A stretch of 64,000 nt of DNA from Sanderia malayensis (lineage: Eukaryota; Cnidaria; Scyphozoa; Semaeostomeae; Pelagiidae), in the NCBI GenBank assembly GCA_013076295.1, contig RQOL01000699.1, positions 4,650,001 to 4,714,000 of the forward strand, given 5' to 3'. Within the stretch, counting starts at the first letter, position 1, and each line of letters opens with the position of its first letter. The notes beneath the pieces are model-generated. The model ran no database searches, was not told the origin of the DNA, and saw nothing but the letters and a program-made list of their open reading frames with translations. Position numbers and translations under genes: made by a program. Below are positions 50,926 through 63,600 of this stretch, in pieces.

Positions 50926-53587
50926 TAGACAGGGAAATTACTAGAACCATCTAGCAAACTGCCTAACCCTAAATTTTATTTCGGATTCGGGTTTTCCATG
51001 TTGAAAAGTATCTAAAACTGCCAGGGGCCATTTCGGGCGTGGCCCGATATTCACGTGATTCATGGCCACACCTACCCACGGTCTGAAAAAAATTTTTTTG
51101 GATTTTTTGAAACAATTTTTCACCAGTGTATAGTGCATCATAAGGCAAGAAAGAAATTATAAAACACTTATTACTTTTCTCTTACCATTCGGGGGGTACA
51201 ACGTCTCAAAGTTTGTGTTGTTGTTGTTGTTCGAAAACATCAAGTTTTCGATATTTCGCGTATAAGCCGAAATTTTCGATTCGAAATCCATAGTTACAAT
51301 AAAAATAGTTAAAGTGGTGTATTTCCACTATCTACAATGTATCTTTGTCTTGTCTAGAAGGTTTTATCGAAATATCAAGGCAGCCATCCGTCGCACGAAT
51401 CTTCATTGGACAGAAAGTCCGAAACTTCCCACGCGCTTTCATCTGCTTCAGATAATATGGCTTGTTCTGCGTTAGATAGCGTTGTTTCATCATCACCATT
51501 GTAAATGCTTGCCGATTTTTCCTCTTGAAGATGTCATCATCTTGAATTGAAGATATCTTCCGTTTTCTTTTCTTTGTTTTTGGCGCGGTGGCTTCACTTG
51601 ACTCATCCCCTACATCGGCGGAGGCCTTTTGGGAAGAATTTCGTTTTTTCCTCTTTTTAATAGAAACGACGCTGGTAACTGGCTTCCAGTAAACCACACT
51701 GGCGACACGATATTTTCTACAGGATCCCATTGCCATCCGTTTTCTTCAAAAAGGATTGGTGGCACTTGCGGCAAGTGACAATGATACCACAAAACGCTCG
51801 ATAATGGCAGCGTTTAATTGCCCGTTCTACTGACTTGGGGTCTGGTGGTATGCCCATAGATGATTTTGTTTCATTTCTTTATATAGTCGTATTCTCGTAT
51901 TCGAGTATGCCTCATCTGCTTTTCCACTGTATATGTCTTTTCGAATGAATTCCTTTATATCTTCAATATCGTTTTCTTTTATGCTTCTTTCGCTTCCAAG
52001 TTTCTGCAATGAAGCAAAATCTCCTAGCTTCTTCTTGACCTTCTGGAGTACACGAACCTTTCCAGCTTTGTAAAAATACGACGTTGAGTCACATCCTGTT
52101 AGACAGTGCAGTGTTGGTAACGCAGTGACAACTTTTGGATAAAATGCCTTCTCCGATTGGATGAAATGCCTTCTCCGATTTATTCAGCCACCTAATGATT
52201 CACAACCGGTAATGCTTGGAATGGTGAATGAAAGGAGTGTCAAAAGCTGTTTGGGGAAGAGAAGAGGTGCACCCAGAGCCCAAGTGCATGTAACAGGTGT
52301 CGAGCAAAGGATGTTAGAGGGAGGAAAGTGGCAGGAATTTCTTCATAATGGCGCCAATAAACGAATTTCTTGGAGAAAAGTTGTCACTTGCGTTACCAAC
52401 ATTGCACTGTCTAATAGGATGTGACTCAACGTCGTATTTTTACAAAGCTGGAAAGGTTCGTGTACTCCAGAAGGTCAAGAAGAAGCTAGGAGATTTTGCT
52501 TCATTGCAGAAACTTGGAAGCGAAAGAAGCATAAAAGAAAACGATATTGAAGATATAAAGGAATTCATTCGAAAAGACATATACAGTGGAAAAGCAGATG
52601 AGGCATACTCGAATACGAGAATACGACTATATAAAGAAATGAAACAAAATCATCTATGGGCATACCACCAGACCCCAAGTCAGTAGAACGGGCAATTAAA
52701 CGCTGCCATTATCGAGCGTTTTGTGGTATCATTGTCACTTGCCGCAAGTGCCACCAATCCTTTTTGAAGAAAACGGATGGCAATGGGATCCTGTAGAGAA
52801 TATCGTGTCGCCAGTGTGGTTTACTGGAAGCCAGTTACCAGCGTCGTTTCTATTAAAAAGAGGAAAAAACGAAATTCTTCCCAAAAGGCCTCCGCCGATG
52901 TAGGGGATGAGTCAAGTGAAGCCACCGCGCCAAAAACAAAGAAAAGAAAACGGAAGATATCTTCAATTCAAGATGATGACATCTTCAAGAGGAAAAATCG
53001 GCAAGCATTTACAATGGTGATGATGAAACAACGCTATCTAACGCAGAACAAGCCATATTATCTGAAGCAGATGAAAGCGCGTGGGAAGTTTCGGACTTTC
53101 TGTCCAATGAAGATTCGTGCGACGGATGGCTGCCTTGATATTTCGATAAAACCTTCTAGACAAGACAAAGATACATTGTAGATAGTGGAAATACACCACT
53201 TTAACTATTTTTATTGTAACTATGGATTTCGAATCGAAAATTTCGGCTTATACGCGAAATATCGAAAACTTGATGTTTTCGAACAACAACAACAACACAA
53301 ACTTTGAGACGTTGTACCCCCCGAATGGTAAGAGAAAAGTAATATGTGTTTTATAATTTCTTTCTTGCCTTATGATGCACTATACACTGGTGAAAAATTG
53401 TTTCAAAAAATCTAAAAAAATTTTTTTCAGACCGTGGGTAGGTGTGGCCATGAATCACGTGAATATCGGGCCACGCCCGAAATGGCCCCTGGCAGTTTTA
53501 GATACTTTTCAACATGGAAAACCCGAATCCGAAATAAAATTTAGGGTTAGGCAGTTTGCTAGATGGTTCTAGTAATTTCCCTGTCTA
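50926..53587. mobile_element. 2.66-kb near-perfect palindromic (foldback) element
   Basis: Two arms of about 1,212 bp (50926-52137 and 52377-53587) are inverted copies that differ at only a few sites. The tip TAGACAGGGAAATTACTAG occurs at both ends. GCA (or GCAT) flanks both ends and may be a short target duplication. Each arm carries the same degenerate coding region: LPTLHCLIGCDSTSYFYKAG, a Lys-rich part, WQWDPVENIVSPVWFTGSQL and a basic tail. These recall the LTGCDTTS-type ORF that I remember from repetitive DNA of cnidarians and other marine animals. The two copies differ by about one residue in 134. A loop of about 240 bp holds a roughly 20-bp direct repeat (GGATGAAATGCCTTCTCC). It fills intron 3 of SLC17 copy A. 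Confidence 0.9.
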
Positions 53588-54774
53588 GCATGTCTTCTTT
53601 ATGATCACAGGGTCTGGTATTTCCATGCAGGCATGCAATTTGGATTAAGTGGGCTCCACCAATGGAAAGAAGCAAATTGTCTTCAATAACATCTTCAGGT
53701 AAATATTAAGATCTGAGATCCTACTGGTTTGGAAGATATCCCGCGTTTTCGGAAAGCCCGGCGCAGAGAAATAATCGGTCCCAATTTTTGTCGCTTTATT
53801 CTCCGTGAAAAGTAAGTATTGTTGGCACGACTCTGGATATTCTCCAAATCAGACTCCTTAACCCTCTCATGCCCAGCGTCCCAGTAAGGTCCCAGATGAA
53901 AAAAATTTTGCGAAAAAATAAATTTGTTTAGAATTCGTTCAAAAATTGCACAAAGGACAATGTTTATGCGTAGAACTCGAAAATCAAGTTTGTTTTTGAA
54001 AATTCTGAAGGTAAGGGGGTCAAAATTCGAGGTAAAGAAGCGCAATTTTATAGCTAAACAAAGAGATTTCTGGCTCGTGAAAGGGAAACTCAAGTTCGAA
54101 AATAGAATTGATTTAGATTTCCGTGTTCGATGAAGCCCGCGCGATGCTGGAGCAAAGCTGAGAATTAGTCATGAGTCATGCTACAATTGAAGGCTTGTTT
54201 CAACTAATGATTTGAAATCTTAATAAATGTCCGAGTATTTATGTAAGCTTTCTACTATAATTAACATAACATGTTCCAAATCAATTATTAGGATTTTATG
54301 TACAATTTCAAGGTAGGATTTTAACAAAAACACGATAGGATTTTCACACATCAAAACTTTGATAGAGTTGTTTGAAGTAAAGAAGCCTGGGTAAAAATTG
54401 GCGGGAAAGTCAATTAGAATGGACCAGTAAGCCAGTTAGAATGGGCTGGACGGTTTGTAAAGTAAGCGATAAAGGCAAATTTGGTGGGAATTTTGTTGTT
54501 AATCACGTGACAAAAGTAGGCAAAAAGACATACAGAAATGCACAAAATTGCAAAAATTATTAACAGCTATTGTCAAGGAATAAGGGAACAGGAAGACTAG
54601 TTGTGATAGATAGTGGGTATCCGACACTGAAACTCTTGACTGACGCCAAAAGACTTTGGCAGACATGAATGATTGCAACTAATTATCAGTCTTTATGCAA
54701 GGAGCACGAAACCGTTAATATTTCTTAAATTGATGGAGTATGAGAGAAGTTATAGCTGATTCAACGTCAATTTT

Positions 54775-54937
54775 GTACCAATTATGACGTCATCAACCAC
54801 GTGAAAACTGGGCGTTTCCCAAAAAGTCACCTGGCAGTTTCTGATATTCCAAGGCCTCCTTAACACGTATCAAGAATAAAAACAAACGTTAGGCAGGATG
54901 TGAGGTGTTTTTAGTATATGCCCTGTCTAGCGTGGAG
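54775..54937. repeat. Diverged terminus related to the palindromic element
   Basis: CACGTGAAAACTGGGCGT, CACCTGGCAGTTTCTGATA, GTTAGGCAG and CCCTGTCTAGCG occur in the same order as the right end of the palindrome (CACGTGAATATCGGGC, CCCTGGCAGTTTTAGATA, GTTAGGCAG, CCCTGTCTAGCA). Its opposite end was not found. Confidence 0.5.
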
Positions 54938-55019
54938 CTTTTTCCACATGTTATGATATTGTGAAACAAAATTTCCTTAAGACTGCTTTGAAAGAATATT
55001 ACTTTATGGCATAACAAGC

Positions 55020-55100
55020 CTGACCTAACAAGCATGCCCCGAAGGTATGGGGTTCGAATCTCACTAAGAAAAGACCAGCTTTATGTACTGCTGCTTCTGA
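55020..55100 (+). repeat. Possible tRNA-derived SINE relic
   Basis: Contains GCATGCCCCGAAGGTATGGG followed by a box-B-like GGTTCGAATCTC. The acceptor stem is not recognisable, so it is more likely a SINE fragment than a tRNA gene. Confidence 0.3.
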
Positions 55101-56589
55101 ACATTTTTATTTTAATTATATTGGTAACTGCTCACGTATACCGATTAGAGAAGTGAGAATTGAACAAATCAAAAATGAATCGAAGGGAGTTCTTCTTTGT
55201 ATGGAATTGAGTTCATGCTTTAGGGCTTCGCTTCCGACATTATCTTCTGTCTGTTATAATGTTTATTGCAACCTTATTTTTTCTTCTATCTTGCAGGCTT
55301 TTTGTTCGCTGGACTCTTCTTGTTGCTGGTTGGATATGCACCGAACAAGGATATCGCAGTACTTGAACTGACATTGGCTGTTGGTTTCATTGGCCTATCA
55401 AGGAGTGGATTTATGGTGAATCATCTTGATATCGCACCTCGCTATGCTGGTCTTCTTTATGGTATAACTAATTGTTTGGCTACAATTCCTGGCATTCTTA
55501 GTCCTCCAATTGTCGGCATCATTACTAAGAACAAGGTAATCCTTACTATTTATTCACAGATTTATTTTATATGGTTTGTTTTTGTTTATGTTTTTATGAT
55601 TGTCATGGGAATTATGGATGGGTGATGAATTTGCCGTAAAAGTTTTGATGATTTCTTGCTGTATCCTTGGAAGTAATGGACCTCTCTGTAATCTTGTTAA
55701 AGTGCCCTACGGCTTTTTTATTTATTTGTGAGTTGAATAAAACTCGGTACGCTGACTTCAGATCTGAAAATTATTTTTAAATCAGACACGTAGTTCACGA
55801 GTTATAACGTGTGGAAGTTTCGATGTTTCGTCATTTTCGGCATTTTTTGTCCCACTTTTAGGACTGGGTTGAGTCCACTATGACATCATAGTGGGAACCC
55901 CGCTTTTTCCCCCTACTGAAGCAACAAGTTTGATTTTCTCTCGTACGTTGGGCTCGATATTTTTTTTACTTTGACGATTAGAAAATGGATGGCGCATAAT
56001 GGGATTGGGTTTTTTGGAAGCTTTTGATGAATTTGCAACTGTGGGGAGGAAATACAAAATTCCCATGTAAGGAATACAAAATTCCCGTGACGTAGAAAGA
56101 TCATGCAACGTGGCGTATTCTCACTGATAGGATGATCATCAGCTTTTTATCGTTTGAATTTTCCTCTCTGTTTCTCAAACCTTTAAAATTGATTCGACTC
56201 ATCTAATGCAAGCAGGTCTTTATTTTGTCAAAATTTTCATTTGTTTTTCTTAGACGAAGGAGGAATGGAGATACGTGTTCATCATATCATCGATTATGTA
56301 TCTGTTCGGTTTGGTGTTTTTTCTCATATTTTCATCTGGTGAAGAACAACCATGGGCCCAATCAGATGAATATCCGACAATGAATGAAAGCAATGTCGCA
56401 ACGATTGGTACTTCGGAAACAACTATAGCTTCTGTTGTGTAGAGTTGCAATGCTAGTTATTAAATGCAACTTAAGCAAGGTAATTTTTATAAGGAATTAT
56501 CACGAATGGTGTATGTTTGACATAACACTAGCGTATGGCAATGCTAAACACTGAGTTGACATTTTCGTTTTGATTTCAACCCTTGAAAG

Positions 56590-56680
56590 GTACATATGTA
56601 TGCTGGTAAAGTATTTGAGATGATGGTTTCTTGCTTGATTGCTTTGGTTGGCCAGCAGTTTTTTATTTTTTTGGTTGGCT
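56590..56680 (+). pseudogene. Second SLC17 exon-5 relic (degenerate)
   Basis: TATGCTGGTAAAGTATTTGA and TTTGGTTGGCCAGCAGTTTT match the intact relic at 48312, with substitutions and a small deletion that break the frame. Downstream bases (TTTATCTAATTTATC) also match. It lies about 0.3 kb before SLC17 copy B. Confidence 0.6.
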
Positions 56681-57064
56681 TAAGATATCTGAATTTCTTT
56701 ATCTAATTTATCCTAGTTATTTCGCTTAAGGAATAAGAATGCTTTTGTGTGGTTTTATAGCATTGTGAATATCAATCTTGATACTGCATATTTTGATACT
56801 GCGTATATTGTTATATCATAAATGATGTACCAAATAACATAGTCAATGTTCCACACTATCCTTTTTTGACCCTTTATAGAAAATCCCATCATGAATGCTT
56901 GAATAGTTTTCTTTCTTTATCCATTCAGCCGCTTATAAATTTATTCAAACAATATGGACCACTCGGCCATTTCTGAATACCTGGGTGAAAACCAAAATAT
57001 GCATGGATTATTATTTTGTTCCCTTCGATTTCATTTCAGCCAGTCCTCAATTTATTCAATCAAC

Positions 57065-57940
57065 ATGGATCACTCGACCATCGATGAAGATGCAGGTAAT
57101 CCAGATGAAAACCAACTTAGCAAACGCAGATCAAAATGGAGAATAACATGCGACTGTCTTCCAAAAAGATATTTGCTTGCAATTCTTGGCTTCTTTGGCT
57201 TTCTTAATGTCGGCGCGTTGAGGGTGAACTTGAGTGTTGCACTAGTTGCAATGGTCTCAAATAAAACCATTTAGACAGCCAGTGGAGATGTTGAAACTTT
57301 CGTAAGTATTTATTTTGATTCTTTTATTCAAAATTCTGAGGCTAGTTAAAGGCAGAAAATAACTTTATCATTGCTTAAATTAAGTTGTTTGCCTATTTAT
57401 AGGAAGCTGCAGAGTTTAATTGGATTTCCAAAGACCAGGGTAAATTAAACATTAGCTATTATGATATAGTCTCATTCTATTCATTATGAAATATTGAATT
57501 TGGATGTTAACTATATCAAAGTCTCTCTACTCTTCTGTTTTAGGAATCATTTTGAGCTCCTCCTTTTATGGCTACCTGTTAGCTCAGATACCTGGTGGAT
57601 ATCTTGCTATTCGGTTTGGTGGAAAAAATATATTTGGAGGTGGAGTTCTGACGAGTGCACTTTTCACTTTGTTGACTCCATTGGCTGCAAGAGGAAGCAT
57701 GTATCTACTGATTGCAGTTCGTGTTCTTCAGGGATTGTGTAATGTAATAAATATTCCAGTTTGTTATCACTTGATGCAATTCTTAGTGCATTGTGCACTT
57801 CATTTATGGATTTTATTTACAAAGAATAACTTAAGTTTTTGCTCTTTTCACAGGGTGTGACATATCCATGTATGCATGCGATTTGGAGTAAATGGGCTCC
57901 ACCAATGGAGAGAAGCAAATGGCTGCAATAACATATTCAG
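57065..57940 (+). pseudogene. SLC17 copy B, truncated, with stop and frameshift
   Basis: Exons homologous to copy A exons 1-4: 57065-57301, 57403-57439, 57544-57743, 57854-57940. An earlier ATG exists at 56954, giving a duplicated MDHS start. Exon 1 has an in-frame TAG at 57272-57274, where copy A reads on through TASGDV. Exon 4 lacks one T after AGCAAAT, changing SKL-type residues into SKWLQ and a stop. No exon 5 or later is found before 60,600. Copy B is therefore a pseudogene; its exon 3 (FGGKNIFGGGVLTSALFTLL) is well preserved, so inactivation looks fairly recent. Confidence 0.8.
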
Positions 57941-57979
57941 GTGAGAATGGAGGGTCGCAGTGGAGAACGCGGGAAACTA

Positions 57980-58795
57980 CAGTGGAATCCCGCTATAAGG
58001 AACTCTGTAGGGACCGATAAAATAGTTCGCAATGGCGGGAGTTTGTTGTACAGAAAGGAAATTTTTTATGAAGAATTCCAAACACAAATGGGCCAGAATG
58101 TCTGTTGGACCCTCCCTCAAGTATTTGCACTTAAGTGGCACACTATATTGTTCCAAAAAACGGTTTACAGGATGACTACAGTTATTGCTCTGATAGATTG
58201 CAACATGAAAAACGCTCAAACATGCTTAAAAATGGAACATCAGAAAACAATGTCGATATTACCACTTGATGTCAATTTTTTCATTAATATTTCTATTTTA
58301 TTTAATAGAAAAACATATCACTGTTTTTTAAACAAAAGAATCAGTGATATGTTTTTTTCCTTTTTGTTTCTCGTTGCTACGTCAAATAATTTTGAAAGGG
58401 AATTGATCTTCTTCGCATTTCGTTCCTTATTTTCGCACAAAAGGCTCATCCGTTTGAAGCACATCCAGAGCTTGAAAAGCTTCACCCTTCGTTGGTGGCT
58501 GCACAATGTTTTCCTTTATTACTTCACATTCTTCTTCACTTTCGCCATCCATACTTTATACCTTGATGTCGTATCAAATTTTGGGCGAAAGGAATAACCT
58601 GTCAGATTATGACTAAAACCATATTTGTGGTCAGCGGATCGGAAGTTTTGTTCGTAATAACGAAAGTTCGTTATATCCAGGGTTCGTTATACAGGGAGTA
58701 TTTACAGTAGGATTTACTTCCCAGAATCCAAGGGACCGAAGTTTTAGTTCGTAATAGCGGGAAGTTCGTTATCAACGGGGTTCGGGATTCCACTG
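57980..58795 (-). mobile_element. Tigger/jerky-type element remnant
   Basis: Ends are CAGTGGAATCCCG and CGGGATTCCACTG, flanked by TA, typical of the pogo/Tigger branch of Tc1/mariner. Subterminal words GTTCGTTAT / TAGTTCG recur. On the minus strand the interior keeps the acidic transposase C-terminus (SEEECEVIKENIVQPP, then GEAFQALDVLQT) broken by stops. A 14-bp inverted repeat (AAAACATATCACTG at 58310-58323, complement at 58342-58355) lies inside. Confidence 0.8.
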
Positions 58796-60681
58796 TATGT
58801 GAATCAGGGCCGCCAGAGTTTTCACAACAGACACGTTGACCAGGCCGCTTGGTTGTGCTTAAATGGAGAATTTTAAACCCCCCTTAGCAAGATTATACAA
58901 ACAGGCCCTTGATATGATCTCAAATTCATTCGAAGTATCGAGTTAGAAAAATTAGACTTTTGTGAGTGATATTTCCATGAATTTCAGACGTTTGATTCAA
59001 TGTCACTTTGGCTAGTGTGTCATTGGCCCCATCTTCCACCATGTAGTTTCCCCTTAGCTACCCTAGATGTTGATCTTCACAGCCTTTTATTAGTTATTAT
59101 TAATGGTTAATCCATTGTTGCCTTGTCGTGCTGATTTATCATGCATTATTTCTTTTCCTCGTAGCTTGTATTGTGTTCTTAGAATTCTCTTATATTGCAT
59201 TGACCTGGTTTGTTGTTGAACTTTTCAATCGATAAAGAATAAGGCAGGTGTGTCCATATTTGAATTATTCATGCCTATTGACAATAGTGCGAGCGTTTTC
59301 AACTCTTTAATCATTCTAAATGAATGCATATCGTGAGGTGATCACTGCTGTTTGAAACATGTCATGACAAGCGCTCTTCACAATTCATCCTTCGAATTTA
59401 ATTTGTTTTGCTGCTAGAACCACACTCGTTTACTCAGATTGTTCAGCATCTGCAAGTTTCAAGCTGATGTTAGGCGTTCTGTTAAATCAGCTGTTTTCCT
59501 GTCCAAACTCGCACATTCAAATCTTGTTCTGTGGTCTTCATTTGATAAGCATGACATCATTTTTGCAACAGTCTTACGTCATTCAGCTATTTATTCTTTT
59601 CGTGAAATTATCCCCGTAGAACATAGCAGCTAAATTTATGTTTTCATATTTTGTTAGCACCATGAAGTTTTGTTTTCTTTCTTTCAGTGTCTTTGATTAT
59701 TAATGATTGTCCGAACTTCAATAACAATTGAATTATTAAAACAGTCAAACCATGCTGAATAATTTCAATTTGAATTGATATTAAAAATGAAAATCAAAAC
59801 ATGTCTTTGAGATATTTCGTTAGGTTTTTCTTAAACTTTTCTGCAAACTCTTAATTCTCACTAGCTCTGTAATCACAAGGATAGCATGCGAGAATTGTTC
59901 TTTTAGGGTTTATTTCAATTAACAATGGCATCTATTCCATATTCGTAATAAGATTATCATTATCAAATGAATGATATTTTAATAATGTTGCACATCATAA
60001 TTTAGTATTCAATTAATGTCCTACTTTACTTTCATTGTATCTTCACTTATATTTTGTATTTATTTCTTTGTACATGTATGCTTCCATGTCTTTTGAAGCA
60101 AGCATGAAAAATACGATATATTATCATTTCTAAACAGAGCATTCATGGAGTTGAATTTCATTTTTTTGAGAATAATTTATCTATATTCAATTATATCTTT
60201 TGTAGATGTTGAGAGAATATAGGGAGCGCGAATTCAGCTATTGTATAAAAATTGAAAGAAAGACTTTGTCTTCATATCTTATTTTTTGAGATAACTCATG
60301 ACAGGTATGTAATGCGGCATTGTGTCTTTTGTTTTGTTTCCCTTTATCGCGCCATCACTGTTCAAGTTTATTTGCCAACATGTGCACGTGTTTATTAAGA
60401 ATAGCCAATCAGAATGGTGCATGCGATGGCGTAGAGCACCTGCTATGTGCGTAGTTCCATTGGTTGATCTACGCACACACAGAGTAAGACAGTTGTCTCC
60501 TCAAATGCTTACCATCAACAGACTACGTGGTAATGGAATATTCTAGGAAAGCATGATACCACCTCGAACTTATTCAAAACCGTGTACCTTCGATGTAAAG
60601 GGCTCTTCAGACTTTATCGAAAGCAGATGAATTGTATTTCTATTTGAAGTCGAATCTGATTCAATTTAGTTTCTTGCAGAA
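58796..60681. other. Noncoding stretch before the DSCAM-like gene
   Basis: AT-rich with no supportable exon. The end should contain the promoter and 5' UTR of the downstream gene. Short frames around 60280-60550 on both strands have no domain signal. Confidence 0.45.
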
Positions 60682-63600
60682 ATGATGTTGTTTGGTCAGT
60701 CACATGCTAGTCTTTTGGTCTTCGGCTGCTGCCTTCTAATTGCAATATGTGGTTGCGCTTCAATTAGTAAGTATTCCTGTGTTATTTTAATTCACCTATC
60801 TCCCATTGAACACGGTAAAAAATGTAAACTATATCATGAAATTCTCAGCAAATTATTCAGTATGATCAATAAACGCCCAGGTCTTAATAAGTTACTTAAA
60901 AAGCATCCACCTTGCTTCATATTTTGGTCTGAGTAATGTAAATATCTAAAGAAGCTTAAGGCGTAGCATTTTTATACAAGTTATAAAGCAAATTTTGATG
61001 GAAGAATACGGAAGGAAAATAGAAAAAGAAAAAAATATATTCTTTACATATAAAATTAATGATTAAAATGTAGTAAATGCTGTTTTAAATAATGCTAATG
61101 AATAAAAACAAAATTTGAATAATGAACGCAAGTATAATATATTAAGCCAAGTATAAAATATTAACGGTGTTAAAGACCTGTTCATTTTAAAATTTTAATG
61201 ACATTTAGTTATTCACCTTGCTCAAGTTCTTTTCTCAATGCTGTGTTGTGTTGGTAAAGCAGTGATGAAATATTTATTCATTGAAATATTTCGTTTGTAG
61301 AATCGTTAGCTGAAAATTATAATGCATTTAATATTGCAAATAAGTGTCGTGTTTTCGCTTTGAAATATTAATAAAATATTTCATTATGAGTCATGAACTC
61401 TATTCAGGGTTTCCAGTCAACATTGTAAAAAGCAAAACATTCAAATCACAAATAAATTCAACTGGTACCTGTTTCATTGACAACAACTTTGCATTAGCAC
61501 AACGAAGTTTCCTGAACACGTGAATCATTAACTATTTTTAGATCCTACCACTAACGAGCATAGCCATTAGTGAACTCTATCAAATGAAATCATGTGCAGC
61601 ACCAGATGTATAGGAAAATTTAATTTTTGGAAGATTATGTCGAATTATCTCAGCATGAATAAGCTGATTAAAAAATCAAGCCCTTTCCTGATTAGATCTT
61701 TGCATTTTAGCTTCTTTGCATTTCCAGATACTACAAAATGCTCCATCTTGGTTATTAAATAAAGAAAAATCTGTCTACTCATAAGATGATCTTCTTTAAA
61801 AGTACAAAATCTGCATAAGTCTGCGTAAGATTAGATTAAATTTGATTATTATTCTTTATAAGAAATTGGGGCGTGCAGCTGTTTGTATGTAATTCATTTT
61901 TATATTCTAATTATAACAGACGGTATTTTGGTTAACCAATACAACATAATCAAACTAGATCATATTTAAATTCAATAAGTCTATTCAGCATAGCCTTTGC
62001 AATCTGTTTAGATTAATCAAAACAAGTCCCCATCTTGCTCCTGAGTCTGAATGCAAAGTTTCGCTCAAGTTTCCTAGTTCCTTGTTTCATTTTCATTGAA
62101 AACGAAATATTTAAACGAAAATCTGTTATCGTTAACTTTGAGTTGTTATCTAACAAATCAGTAAAGCTTTTTGGACTAAATGTTAACTATATTTGTCTCA
62201 TTTTTATGTGTATTATTTTCTGAAGGTTTGCAGTCACTGTACTTTACTGAAACACCAAAGGCTGCAACATTTTCAAATGCAGAAACAAAGCAAATTCATT
62301 GCAAAGCGAATGGAAGGCAAAAACCGCGAGTTTCCTGGCAAAACAAACATGGCCAACTGATAACAAATGTAACCGGTATTCGAACCGTCCAAAATGATGG
62401 CACATTGATATTTCACCCATTTAATTCGTCAAAATATAACAAAGATATTCACTTCAGTCATTATCGATGTAAAGCAGAAAGTTCAATTGGCATTCTGCTC
62501 AGCTCTGCTGTTCTCATCAAAGCATGTAAGCAATTTCATTTCTTTATATTATGCTAGTTTTCATGGGCGAATCTCAATACCATGTCATGCCAAACAGTTT
62601 GCCAATCTTGTTATGCTATTTCACATAGTTTAATTTATATTTTACATGGGATACTTTTAACTAATTGCAGATGTTGATACAAGATATTCGCCTCAAGTTC
62701 ATCACCAGTCTTCATTCATCAACGGCTCGGCTGTCTTTCATTGCATTGTGCCAAAAACAGCCCAGGATCGTGTCTCTGTTGTATCATGGTCCATTTTGCG
62801 GAAGTCAAGCGATAAAGAATTCATTGTTTCAATTGGCCAATCAAAAGACAGATTTCATGCGTTGTTAAAACTTGGCTATTTAATTATTGATAATGTCCAG
62901 AAAGAAGACGATGGCATGAAAATAACATGCAGCACAATCGATACATACAGTCAGTTAAAATTAACAAGTACATATGCCTACTTATTCGTCCAAGGTATGC
63001 TGTTTTCAATCACCATTATTTTTGTACAATTGACGTGTTATCTTGTGTTTTAATTGCATATGTGCTGTGCTGCATTGGTTTCATGATGATAATTTTTATT
63101 TAGACTCGGCCATCAATGATCTGGAAATTATATTGTCACCAGTGAATCAAATAGTCAAGAAGCAAGATCCAGTTGTGTTTTCATGTAGAGCAAATGCATT
63201 CCCTAAACCTGTTTACACGTGGTTTAAAAACGGAGAAATACTCGAACAAAATTCAAGATTTCTATCGATTTCATCTGGAGTATTATTACTTAAGAATACT
63301 GGGAATACTGACACATCTAATTACAAATGTTTGGTAACATCATCAAGTCAAAGTTTGTCACGTTCAATGAATGTCACTGTCATTGGTGAGTCTTTTTATT
63401 TCTTAAAAGTCGTTTCATTTATATTTATTTCATTATATTCATTATATTTGTTTTATGCTTCATATTTATTTATCAATGCACAATTCTGCTTTGTTGTTAG
63501 AGAATATTGAGTTCGTCAAGAAGCCAAAAACCCAATTGGTTCCATTTAGTCGTTCTGTTCGATTTTCATGCAAAGTAACAGGGTTGCCAACGCCATCTTT

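Larger units (their letters stand above)
49238..56442 (+). pseudogene. SLC17 (sialin-type) transporter, copy A, internal exons missing
   Basis: SLC17 proteins are 12-helix organic-anion transporters (sialin, vesicular glutamate, phosphate). Exons present: 49238-49465, 49586-49622, 50633-50832, 53611-53698, 55297-55535 and 56254-56442. They encode [61 protein letters not shown], then the C-terminal half-repeat RSGFMVNHLDIAPRYAG and LLYGITNCLATIPGILSPP, and the end RYVFIISSIMYLFGLVFFL. About 180 residues (helices 4-9) that should sit between 53698 and 55297 are absent. Intron 2 carries a pogo-like element and intron 3 a 2.66-kb palindrome. Residues FFK replace the expected LCN-type end of exon 3. 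No stop was found in the surviving exons, so a shortened product is possible, but a working transporter is unlikely. Confidence 0.75.
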
